Source: DAOTTI01 sp034437795 | Lineage (GTDB): Bacteria; Chloroflexota; UBA11872; UBA12225 | Direction of reading: 5' to 3' | NCBI GenBank assembly: GCA_034437795.1 | Contig: DAOTTI010000070.1 | Coordinates: 1-44,232 of the forward strand | Length of the DNA: 44,232 bases | Part shown: piece after piece, positions 1 through 6,080 of the stretch | How the letters are laid out: each line of letters opens with the position of its first letter | Numbering within the stretch: the first letter of the stretch is position 1 | Translations under genes and position numbers: made by a program | Notes under the pieces: model-generated | Databases searched by the model: none | Told to the model about the DNA's origin: nothing | What the model saw: only the letters and a program-made list of their open reading frames with translations

Positions 1-1
1 G

Positions 2-30
2 CGGTTCACCCCCACGCGCGTGGGGACAAT
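2..30. CRISPR. Single type I-E-like CRISPR repeat at the window edge
   Basis: A 29-base unit begins CGGTTCACCC, has an internal palindrome CCCCACGCGCGTGGGG, and ends GGACAAT. Read on the minus strand it ends GGTGAACCG, very close to the GATGAACCG end of known type I-E repeats, and 29 bases is the usual I-E repeat length. Only one copy is visible. I see no second repeat after about 32 bases on the right, so any array must extend left of position 1. By repeat polarity the right side would be the leader side, but it is not AT-rich. An isolated or degenerate repeat cannot be excluded. Confidence 0.55.
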
Positions 31-144
31 CTCAGCCGGTCGTTCAGCCGGTGGTCGAAAAGGGGGGCGTATTTCGGGCCGATCAAAGGCAATCAGCCGG
101 GGCGTGAGCCGGCGATACGGTTCTGGCTCTGGAGCCATGGGGGT

Positions 145-659
145 GTTGACCTGGCGGCGGATATTCGAGCAGTGCACCAGGGCCATGGCCGGCTGGAGTT
201 CCGGGAGCTGTGGCTTGGGGAAAGGGCTCAGCTTGGGGTGGTATCTCGAGGCCGACGAGGGCTGGCCCGGACCCACGTGTTGTGGGGCGCTCCGGCGGCG
301 TCGGTGCCGGCTCTTGAGGCTGGCCGAAGCCAGGGGCTGGGAAGCACAGGAAGGCTTGTGGGTGGCGGGCGGGTCCATCCGGCAGCTGAGCCCACAGCAG
401 GCCCTTGAGCCCACAGCAGGCCCTCGAGGGCGTGCGTGGGCAGTGGGCGAGTGAGAACTGGCTTTACGGGGTCCGTGATGTGAGCTTTTCGGAGGACCGG
501 CTGCCGCGCAAGAGCATTGTGCCCCGACCCAGCGTGACCCCGAACCTGGCGTTGAACCTGCTCAGGGCGCTGGGCGAGCGGTTTGTGGTGGATGGGTGTC
601 GGGCCCTGAGCGGCATCCCCGACCGGGGCTTCAGCCTCCTCATCAGCCACCGGTCATGA
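145..659 (+). pseudogene. Decayed ISAs1-family transposase
   Basis: Fragments of an ISAs1-type DDE transposase lie in three reading frames. One frame encodes VDLAADIRAVHQGHGRLEF, matching the family's KGHGRIE block, and runs on to ELWLGE. A second frame carries YLEADEGWPG and then GLWVAGGSIRQLSPQQALE. A third carries GVRGQWASENWLYGVRDVSF and SED, the C-terminal 'R.HW.IEN.LHWVLDVTF.ED' block, then NLALNLLRAL. A full-length family member is about 370 residues; here about 170 codons remain, lacking the N-terminal half. The last frame change is explained by a 19-base tandem duplication at 388-425. It is a non-functional remnant, consistent with an old insertion next to a CRISPR locus. Confidence 0.75.
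388..425. repeat. 19-bp tandem duplication inside the transposase remnant
   Basis: Bases 388-406 and 407-425 are the same 19-mer, starting GAGCCCACAG, with one difference at the last base. Nineteen is not a multiple of three. Removing one copy joins the frame encoding SIRQLSPQQALE directly to the frame encoding GVRGQWASENW, restoring the conserved ISAs1 order. The duplication is therefore one of the inactivating mutations. Confidence 0.85.
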
Positions 660-911
660 AAAACTGGAAAGCCCTGGTCACCGCCCGCGTACTCCAGTTC
701 CAACACATCTCGGCAGTTTCCAGGAGCCAAACTCGCGCCACACCATGACCCGCGCTGAGGACACGGACGACACGGTGATGGGCTGAGAAACGCACGCCAC
801 GGATCGTGCACCAAGGGACCTGTAGAGGAGGGGCCAGGGCGTGATCCGATTTGGTGGACACCTGATCCTTTGGGGTGAAGAACCCCGACACGAACAGGCG
901 GTCCCGAACCG

Positions 912-1214
912 ATGGGGAAGCCAATTCACGGACCCTACGATCCGGAATGCCGGGCGCGCGCCGTCGAACTGGTGCGCTCGACCGGCCTCTCGAAAGCCCC
1001 GGTGGCGCGCGACCTGGGCGTCAACCCGGAGACCCTCCGGCGGTGGGTCAAGCAGGCCGAGATCGACGCCGGCCGCGACGGGCTGACGACCGACGAGAAA
1101 GCGACACTCGCCCGCCTGCGACGCGAGGTAGCGGTGCGTGCGGTGCGCAAGGAGGAGCGCGAGAGCCTCAAGAAAGCCGCGGCGGTTTTCGCCCGGCCGA
1201 GCGCGACGGGCTGA
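912..1214 (+). CDS. IS3-family transposase OrfA (InsE-like), solitary
   Basis: This 100-residue protein matches the small first-frame DNA-binding subunit of IS3-family elements (Transposase_8). A helix-turn-helix lies at about residues 25-50 (PVARDLGVNPETLRRWVKQA), followed by the linker DGLTTDEKATLARLRRE. A leucine-zipper-like tail containing ESLKKAAAVFA follows, the standard OrfA ending. Length is normal for OrfA. In an intact element OrfB, the DDE catalytic subunit, follows by a -1 frameshift; here only a short broken stretch remains, so the element cannot transpose itself. A possible left end lies around 838-860 (TTGGTGGACACCTGATCC), but I could not match it to a right end. Bases 660-911 hold no recognisable gene. 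Confidence 0.75.
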   Translation: MGKPIHGPYDPECRARAVELVRSTGLSKAPVARDLGVNPETLRRWVKQAEIDAGRDGLTTDEKATLARLRREVAVRAVRKEERESLKKAAAVFARPSATG

Positions 1215-1350
1215 CCGGCTATGGGTGCATCGCGGCCCACGCGGCCCAGCCCCCGGCCGCGCGCTCCTGTCGGGTGCTAGTGCTGTCGCAGGCAACCTCT
1301 TCGGGAATGCCAGCCCGCGCACCAGGGAAAGCCATGCCAGGTCGCTGGCC
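1211..1350 (+). pseudogene. Remnant of IS3-family OrfB N-terminus
   Basis: In the frame offset from OrfA the DNA encodes CIAAHAAQPPAARSCRVL, then VLSQATSSGMPARAPGK. This matches the start of IS3 OrfB (RFIAAH...FPVALLCRVLGVSRSGYYAWRARPPS) in an eroded form. None of the DDE catalytic core follows: the sequence runs into a short interspersed repeat at 1361. This is a truncated, inactive fragment. Confidence 0.6.
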
Positions 1351-1360
1351 TGATGGTGCA

Positions 1361-1453
1361 CTAGCGCGGATTATCCACGGCCAGCGGAGTGTTCCCTCTC
1401 CCTGTGGGAGAGGGTTAGGGTGAGGGCTCCGCCTCGTGAATAATCCGGGCTAG
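1361..1453. repeat. REP/MITE-like element, copy A (best conserved)
   Basis: A 93-base element has imperfect terminal inverted repeats. The left end reads CTAGCGCGGATTATCCACG; the reverse complement of the right end reads CTAGCCCGGATTATTCACG, 17 of 19 identical. Inside is ACGGCCAGCGG followed by a perfect 9-bp hairpin, CCCTCTCCC-tgt-GGGAGAGGG, then TTAGGGTGAGGGCTCC. The same ends and core recur at least five more times in the window. No coding capacity is present. Confidence 0.8.
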
Positions 1454-1458
1454 GTCGG

Positions 1459-1526
1459 CGCTGGTATGTTCGTGCGGGACAGGATGGCCGGGCATCGATG
1501 GACAGGGCGACGCGAACATACCAGCG
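1459..1526. repeat. 14-bp perfect inverted repeat downstream of recA
   Basis: CGCTGGTATGTTCG at 1459-1472 is the exact reverse complement of CGAACATACCAGCG at 1513-1526, with a 40-base loop. It lies 37 bases beyond the recA stop codon on recA's downstream side. It could form a long stem in the recA 3' UTR or be a protein-binding site. There is no U-tract, so it is not a classic intrinsic terminator. Confidence 0.6.
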
Positions 1527-1562
1527 GATACTTAGACGGGGAGGGGGCTCTTCGGATCCGGG

Positions 1563-2696
1563 CTAGACGTCGGCCGCGCTGAGCTGAATGGCCTTGAATT
1601 CGCGCGCGTGAGCCCGAATCTGGCGTTCCAGCTCCACGGCCACGTCTGGGTGCTGGCGGAGGAACTCCTTGGCGTTTTCGCGACCCATGCCGATCCGGGT
1701 CTCGCCAAAGGTGAAGTGCGCCCCAGACTTCTTGATCAGCCCCATCTCCGTACCCACGTCCAGCAGGCCACCCACCTTGGAGATGCCCTCATCCCAGGTG
1801 ATGTCGAACTCACAGCTCTTGAAGGGCGGCGCCACCTTGTTCTTGCGCACCGTCACCTTGGCGCGCATGCCGACGATCTCCGTGCCGACCTTGATCTGGT
1901 CCGTGCGCCGGATCTCCAGGCGCACCGAGGCGTAGAACTTGAGGGCGCGCCCGCCTGGCGTGGTCTCCGGATTGCCGAACATGATGCCGATCTTCTCGCG
2001 GATCTGGTTGATGAAGATTACGCAGCAGCGGCTCTTGGAGATCGCCGCCGTCAGCTTGCGCAGGGCCTGGCTCATCAGGCGGGCCTGCAGCCCGGGCAGG
2101 GAATCGCCCATGTCCCCTTCGATCTCTGCCCGCGGGACGAGCGCGGCGACCGAGTCCACGACGACTACGTCCACCGCGCCGGACCGGACGAGCATCTCGC
2201 AGATCTCCAGGGCCTGCTCGCCGGTGTCCGGCTGGCTGACCAGGAGCTCGTCGATCTTGACGCCACACATGTGCTCGGCGGCCGCCGGATCAAGCGCGTG
2301 CTCGGCATCGATAAAGGCGGCCACCCCACCCTGGCGCTGCGCCTCCGCGATCACGTGCAGGGCCAGCGTCGTCTTCCCTGAGCTTTCCGGCCCGTAGATC
2401 TCGACCACGCGCCCGCGGGGCACCCCGCCCACGCCCAGGGCCAGATCGAGCGCAATCGATCCAGTGGGGATGGTCTCGATGGCCAGCTTGCCGTCGCTCT
2501 CACCCAGGCGCATGATGGCGCCCTTGCCAAACTGCTTTTCGATGCCCGAGATCGCGGCCTCCAGCGCCCGCTCCCGTTCGGGGCTAATGCGGTGCTCGCC
2601 CGCCGCTCGCTCGATGGCAGGGGCCGCGGCGCCGGCCCCCGCCGCCACTGATCCTGCGCTGCCTCCGCCGCGGCCATTCCGGCCTCCAGTCTCCAT
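1563..2696 (-). CDS. recA: Recombinase RecA
   Basis: RecA is the ATP-dependent strand-exchange protein of homologous recombination and the co-protease that triggers LexA cleavage in the SOS response. The 377-residue protein has a glycine/alanine-rich N-terminal extension of about 35 residues, then the canonical core: Walker A GPESSGKT at about residues 102-109, the Walker B strand VVVVDSVAAL, the loop region QALRKLTAAISKS, FINQIREKIG and the loop FGNPETTPGGRALKFY. I chose the ATG at 2696 because GAGGG lies just upstream; an in-frame GTG at 2729 would add 11 residues. It is a single-gene unit with a LexA-like box and -10 element about 115 bases upstream. Its TAG stop sits in a CTAGCCCGGATC sequence resembling the ends of the local short repeats. 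No intein is present. Confidence 0.97.
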   Translation of the reverse strand: METGGRNGRGGGSAGSVAAGAGAAAPAIERAAGEHRISPERERALEAAISGIEKQFGKGAIMRLGESDGKLAIETIPTGSIALDLALGVGGVPRGRVVEIYGPESSGKTTLALHVIAEAQRQGGVAAFIDAEHALDPAAAEHMCGVKIDELLVSQPDTGEQALEICEMLVRSGAVDVVVVDSVAALVPRAEIEGDMGDSLPGLQARLMSQALRKLTAAISKSRCCVIFINQIREKIGIMFGNPETTPGGRALKFYASVRLEIRRTDQIKVGTEIVGMRAKVTVRKNKVAPPFKSCEFDITWDEGISKVGGLLDVGTEMGLIKKSGAHFTFGETRIGMGRENAKEFLRQHPDVAVELERQIRAHAREFKAIQLSAADV

Positions 2697-2811
2697 GTCG
2701 TTCCCTCGCTGCACAATCGGTGTGATCACTGCTCGCCTGCCTCTGGTGTCGAATCAGGTGCCGCGCCCTTGCCGCAGCGCCGGCGGTGACCGCCTGCCGC
2801 TGCGGTTTCTC

Positions 2812-2831
2812 AGTATACCGTACATTTGTTC
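2812..2831 (-). promoter_or_regulatory. recA promoter with LexA-like (SOS) box
   Basis: On the minus strand GAACAAATGTAC (2831-2820) matches the Gram-positive/Chloroflexota-type LexA operator GAAC-N4-GTTC with one mismatch. Two bases later comes TATACT (2817-2812), a good -10 hexamer. The box lies in the -35/-10 spacer, where repressor binding would block RNA polymerase. The leader from here to the recA ATG is about 115 bases. The family rule is established; regulation of this gene by LexA is inferred. Confidence 0.6.
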
Positions 2832-2870
2832 TAACGAGCATCCCACGGCCATCGCCGCGCCGCCCCCCAC

Positions 2871-4232
2871 CTAGCGCGATGGCGTCGGCGTGGGCACAGC
2901 CGGCACCTTGGCCAGGAGCGACTCGACGACGGGCACGATCGCGGTGAGGGCGGCGCGCGCGTCGGTACGGCCGGCGAAGACCTCACCCATCGCGCGCGTG
3001 ATCTCCGCATTCACATTGCCCCAGTCGCCGCTAATCGGCTCCGGCCGGGCGTAGGCGAAGGCGTCCAGCGCGATCTTGGCGTTCCTGGGCGGCTGGTCCG
3101 GTTTCAGCACCAGCGGGCCATTGGCCACCTCCTTGTAGGTGGGGAGCATCAGCCCCAGCTTGGCCCAGTGCTCGTAGGCCTGCTTGCTGCCCAGGAGCTT
3201 CAGCACCTCCCAGGCGGCGTCCTTGTTCTTGCTGGCGGCGGTCATGCCGTGGCCGGCGGAGGCGGTGCGGGTGGCGCGGGACTTGCCCCGCGGCAGGTGG
3301 TAGATGTCCCAGTCGAAGGTCGCCTGCACGTAGTTGGTGTAAACGGAGATGCTGGGGAACATGCCGATCCGCCCCGAGCCCCACACCTCGCGCGCGGTCG
3401 AGCCCGGAAACTCGTCGCCGAACGGGTGGACGCGGTGCCGGCCGACCAGGTCCGCGATCCACTGCATCTGGTCCACGCCAGGGGCCTGGTGGAGGGTGAA
3501 CTTCGTGCGCGTCCTATCTACGATGTCGCCCCCTTCCTGCCAGACCTTGGGGTAGGAGATGTAGATCCCGTAGGAGCCAATGCCGGTGAACCCACCGGTG
3601 CCCCAGGTCCGCTCCGCGCCCGCCCCCTTGGTCATCTGCGTGGCCGCCTTGAGGAAGTCGTCCCAGGTCCAGTTCTCGGTCGGTAGCGTCACGCCGTTCT
3701 TCTGGAAGAGCTCCTTATTCACGACCAGAATGGTGGTGGTCGCCTCCCGCGGGATGCCGTACTGCTTGCCGTCCGCTTCATAGTCCTTGAGCGGGGCCTC
3801 AAAGTAGTTGGTGAGCTTGAAGTCGCGGTCCTTCCTGATGTGGGGGCTGATGTCGGCCAGGATGCCCAGCTTGATCAGGTTGGGCGCGATGTAGGCGTGG
3901 ATCCAGAACGCATCCGGCGGCGTGCCGGCGGCGACCATGGCGATGACCTTGCCCTGGGCGTTGACCGCCCCGCCGCCCGGGTCGCCCTGGATCAGCTCGA
4001 TGGTCACCGGCCCGCGCCTGGCGTTGTACTCGTCGATCAGGGGCTTGTAGCGCGCCTCGTCGCTGGGGTCGGTACCCTGGCTCATGAACGTGACCTTGCC
4101 CTGGACGGCGCTCTGCCCGCTCGGCGCGCCGCCCTGCGGGCCGCAGGCCGCCAGCGCCGGCAAGCCCCCGAGGATGCCGGCCGCCGCCAGGACGCTCCGG
4201 CGAGAGCCTCGGGTCAGACGTGGTGTACGCAT
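2871..4232 (-). CDS. ABC transporter extracellular solute-binding lipoprotein (family 1, sugar type)
   Basis: A 453-residue periplasmic or surface lipoprotein that would capture a sugar and hand it to an ABC permease. The N-terminus shows a twin-arginine-like segment (RGSRRSVLAAAG) and a lipobox LAAC, with the lipidated Cys near residue 29. The mature part starts VTFMSQGTDPSDEARYKPL and contains the family features AAGTPPDAFWIHAYI and the tryptophan-rich NWTWDDFLKAATQMTK hinge. I start at 4232 because AAAGGA lies nine bases upstream; the longer frame to 4520 runs through a repeat element. A consensus TATAAT promoter precedes it. No permease or ATPase is adjacent, so partners must be elsewhere. 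The Gfo/Idh/MocA gene upstream is divergent, which suggests a shared sugar pathway, but the substrate is unknown. Confidence 0.88.
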   Translation of the reverse strand: MRTPRLTRGSRRSVLAAAGILGGLPALAACGPQGGAPSGQSAVQGKVTFMSQGTDPSDEARYKPLIDEYNARRGPVTIELIQGDPGGGAVNAQGKVIAMVAAGTPPDAFWIHAYIAPNLIKLGILADISPHIRKDRDFKLTNYFEAPLKDYEADGKQYGIPREATTTILVVNKELFQKNGVTLPTENWTWDDFLKAATQMTKGAGAERTWGTGGFTGIGSYGIYISYPKVWQEGGDIVDRTRTKFTLHQAPGVDQMQWIADLVGRHRVHPFGDEFPGSTAREVWGSGRIGMFPSISVYTNYVQATFDWDIYHLPRGKSRATRTASAGHGMTAASKNKDAAWEVLKLLGSKQAYEHWAKLGLMLPTYKEVANGPLVLKPDQPPRNAKIALDAFAYARPEPISGDWGNVNAEITRAMGEVFAGRTDARAALTAIVPVVESLLAKVPAVPTPTPSR

Positions 4233-4287
4233 GGTAGCTGTCCTTTCGGTGTGCACAGACGTGCGACGTTGCGTATTTCTGAGGACC

Positions 4288-4315
4288 ATTATAGGCCCGC
4301 GCCCTGAGCGCCTAA
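4288..4315 (-). promoter_or_regulatory. Sigma-70 type promoter for the solute-binding protein
   Basis: The minus strand has a perfect TATAAT at 4293-4288 with TTAGGC (4315-4310) 16 bases upstream as a weak -35. The position, about 55 bases before the ATG at 4232, fits. Prediction by motif only. Confidence 0.5.
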
Positions 4316-4408
4316 GGCACGCCTCAAGGCGCCCGCGGGCCGCGCACAGATCCCCATCTGCCGCCGCCGGAACCGGACCGTGCCGGGTGTAAGCACCTCT
4401 TCCGAACG

Positions 4409-4463
4409 CGCCCTGTTGCGCTCCTTCTCCCTTTGGGAGAGGGCTAGGGTGAGGGCTCCACCA
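4409..4463. repeat. REP/MITE-like element, copy B (core only)
   Basis: The core hairpin TTCTCCCtttGGGAGAGG is followed by GCTAGGGTGAGGGCTCC, as in copy A, but the CTAG-type ends are not recognisable. It lies between the divergent solute-binding protein and dehydrogenase genes. Confidence 0.55.
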
Positions 4464-4540
4464 TCTGGAGTAAGCGGTCGCACCCGACCATGCCGGCCGC
4501 CGCGGCCCGCGCTTGAGCATACGGTATGGTCAGAGGCGCG

Positions 4541-5836
4541 ATGAAGCCGATCCGCCTGGGGATTGTCGGCGCCGGCTGGGGCGCCAATCATGCCCGCGTG
4601 GCGGCCGAGCTACGGCCGCTGGTGGAGGTACGGGCCCTCTGCTCGCGACGGCAGGAGCGGATGGCGGCGCTGGCGGTGGAGTTGGATCTCCCAGACTCTG
4701 CGCTGGAGGCGCGCTGGGAGGACCTGGTGCGGCGCGAAGACGTCGATCTGGTGGTGATCACCGCGCCGGACTACCTGCACCACCCCATCACGATGGGCGC
4801 GATCGCCTGCGGCAAGCACGTCTTCTGCGAGAAGCCCCTGGCGATGAGCGCCGCTCAGGCGGCTGAGATGCTGCACGCCGCGGCCGCCGCGGGAGTGGCG
4901 CACTTCACCGGGTTCACCTGGCGCTTCGCGCCGCCGTTCGCCACGCTCCGGCGAGTGCTCCAGCAGGGGACGCTCGGCCCCATCCGCTTCATCGACGGCC
5001 ACTTCCGGATCGGGCCGCCGCTGCCAGGCAAGGACTGGCAGTTCGACCCCGAGCAGCGCGCGGGCGGGGTGCTGGGCAACCTTGGGGTGCACCTGATCGA
5101 TCTGGTGCGCTACCTGGATGCCGTCCAGCGGGACGGCCAGCCGGAACTGGCGGGACAGGTGTGGCGGGTGTGGGCCAGCTGCCGGCGGGTCGGCGACCCC
5201 GGGGCCGTTCCCGCCGGCCAGGGAGGGTCCGCCGTCTCCCCTTCCATGCCTGGGGCGCCCCCCGGCGCGGCCGCCGCGCCCCGTGGCGAGGGCGAGGCGC
5301 GGACGCAGGCCGACGCGCGGGGCGACTGGTCGGTACAGCGCTCGCCTTCGGCGCGAAACGATGTCTGCTGGCTGCAGCTGGAGCTGGAAGACGGGCCGGA
5401 TGGGCCCGCGCCGGCCGGTGCCAGAGCGCCGCGGCTCCAGGCCAGGCTCCAGGTGTCGCAGCTCACGACGCTCCGGGCGGCGGAGCCGGTGCGCGTGGAA
5501 GTGCACGGGCGGGACGCGACCGCCATCGCCTACGCCAACCCGCTCTTCCCGGAGCGGCAGCGCCTGGTGCTCGTGCGCCGGACCTCGGACGAACCGGAGC
5601 CGGTCGAACCATTGGACTTCCCCGGCGGGCCGCCCGCCCCGCCCACGGCGGCGCTGCCCAGCGGGGGCCTGCTGCGCCCGACGATCCGGCACCTCTACGA
5701 GGCGCACATCGTGCCGCGCCTCACCGGGGGCGCGCCTGCCTACGGGACGCCGACGTTCGCGGACGGCTGGCAAGCCCAGCGGCTGATGGACGCCGCGCTC
5801 CGCTCGTCGGACGAAGGGCGATGGATCCAGGCGTGA
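4541..5836 (+). CDS. Gfo/Idh/MocA family NAD(P)-dependent oxidoreductase, with insertion
   Basis: A 431-residue sugar or inositol dehydrogenase-type enzyme. The N-terminal Rossmann fold begins LGIVGAGWGANHA (GxGxxG type). The family signature GKHVFCEKPLA is at about residues 91-101, with the conserved Lys of the EKP motif. The catalytic region GGVLGNLGVHLIDLVRYL follows. Between about residues 220 and 280 is a proline/glycine/alanine-rich stretch that breaks the C-terminal sheet domain and makes the protein longer than the usual 340-390. I chose the ATG at 4541, with AGAGGCG just before it; an ATG at 4526 is possible. It is divergent from the sugar-binding lipoprotein. The substrate cannot be told from sequence. 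Confidence 0.85.
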   Translation: MKPIRLGIVGAGWGANHARVAAELRPLVEVRALCSRRQERMAALAVELDLPDSALEARWEDLVRREDVDLVVITAPDYLHHPITMGAIACGKHVFCEKPLAMSAAQAAEMLHAAAAAGVAHFTGFTWRFAPPFATLRRVLQQGTLGPIRFIDGHFRIGPPLPGKDWQFDPEQRAGGVLGNLGVHLIDLVRYLDAVQRDGQPELAGQVWRVWASCRRVGDPGAVPAGQGGSAVSPSMPGAPPGAAAAPRGEGEARTQADARGDWSVQRSPSARNDVCWLQLELEDGPDGPAPAGARAPRLQARLQVSQLTTLRAAEPVRVEVHGRDATAIAYANPLFPERQRLVLVRRTSDEPEPVEPLDFPGGPPAPPTAALPSGGLLRPTIRHLYEAHIVPRLTGGAPAYGTPTFADGWQAQRLMDAALRSSDEGRWIQA

Positions 5837-5844
5837 GCCGTGCG

Positions 5845-6001
5845 CTAGCCTGGCCTCTTCACGGCCAGCGGGGAGCCCCGTCTCCCTTTGAGAGCGGGTG
5901 AGGGCTCCACTAGACGGTAAGGGTTCGCGCTCCCTGTGGGAGGGCGGGGAGCCTGCAGAATGGGCGGCGGTGAGCGCTCCGCCCGCGTGTAATCCAGGCT
6001 A
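5845..6001. repeat. REP/MITE-like element, copy C
   Basis: It begins CTAGCCTGGCCTCTTCACGG followed by CCAGCGG, contains CCGTCTCCCTTTGAGAGCGG and GTGAGGGCTCC, and ends GTAATCCAGGCTA, whose reverse complement TAGCCTGGATTAC mirrors the left end. It is longer than copy A, with a second internal CTCCCTGTGGGAGG hairpin. It fills the gap between convergent genes, nine bases after the dehydrogenase stop. Confidence 0.7.
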
Positions 6002-6080
6002 CACCAGCGTGGGGCCTTCCCGTAAGGTCAGCGATATAGCGCCGACGCAAACTTCCAGGCTACGCCAGCGTGGGGCCTTC
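5993..6080. repeat. Direct duplication of the 3' end of the beta-propeller gene
   Basis: Bases 5993-6019 and 6054-6080 are 27-mers that begin TCCAGGCTAC and differ at a single base. The second copy is the real C-terminus (EGPTLA-stop) of the minus-strand propeller gene; the first is a downstream duplicate that would encode EGPTLV-stop. It abuts the right end of element copy C and may be a by-product of its insertion. Confidence 0.8.

Noticed and set aside
31..100. Possible spacer and second, degenerate CRISPR repeat after position 30
   Set aside because: The bases around 64-93 share only a few end bases with the repeat; no palindrome is preserved.
5195..5350. The insertion in the first dehydrogenase as a captured REP-like element
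   Set aside because: It has GGCCAGGGAGGG and CCGTCTCCCC-like words, but the inverted ends are missing and similarity is too weak in GC-rich DNA.
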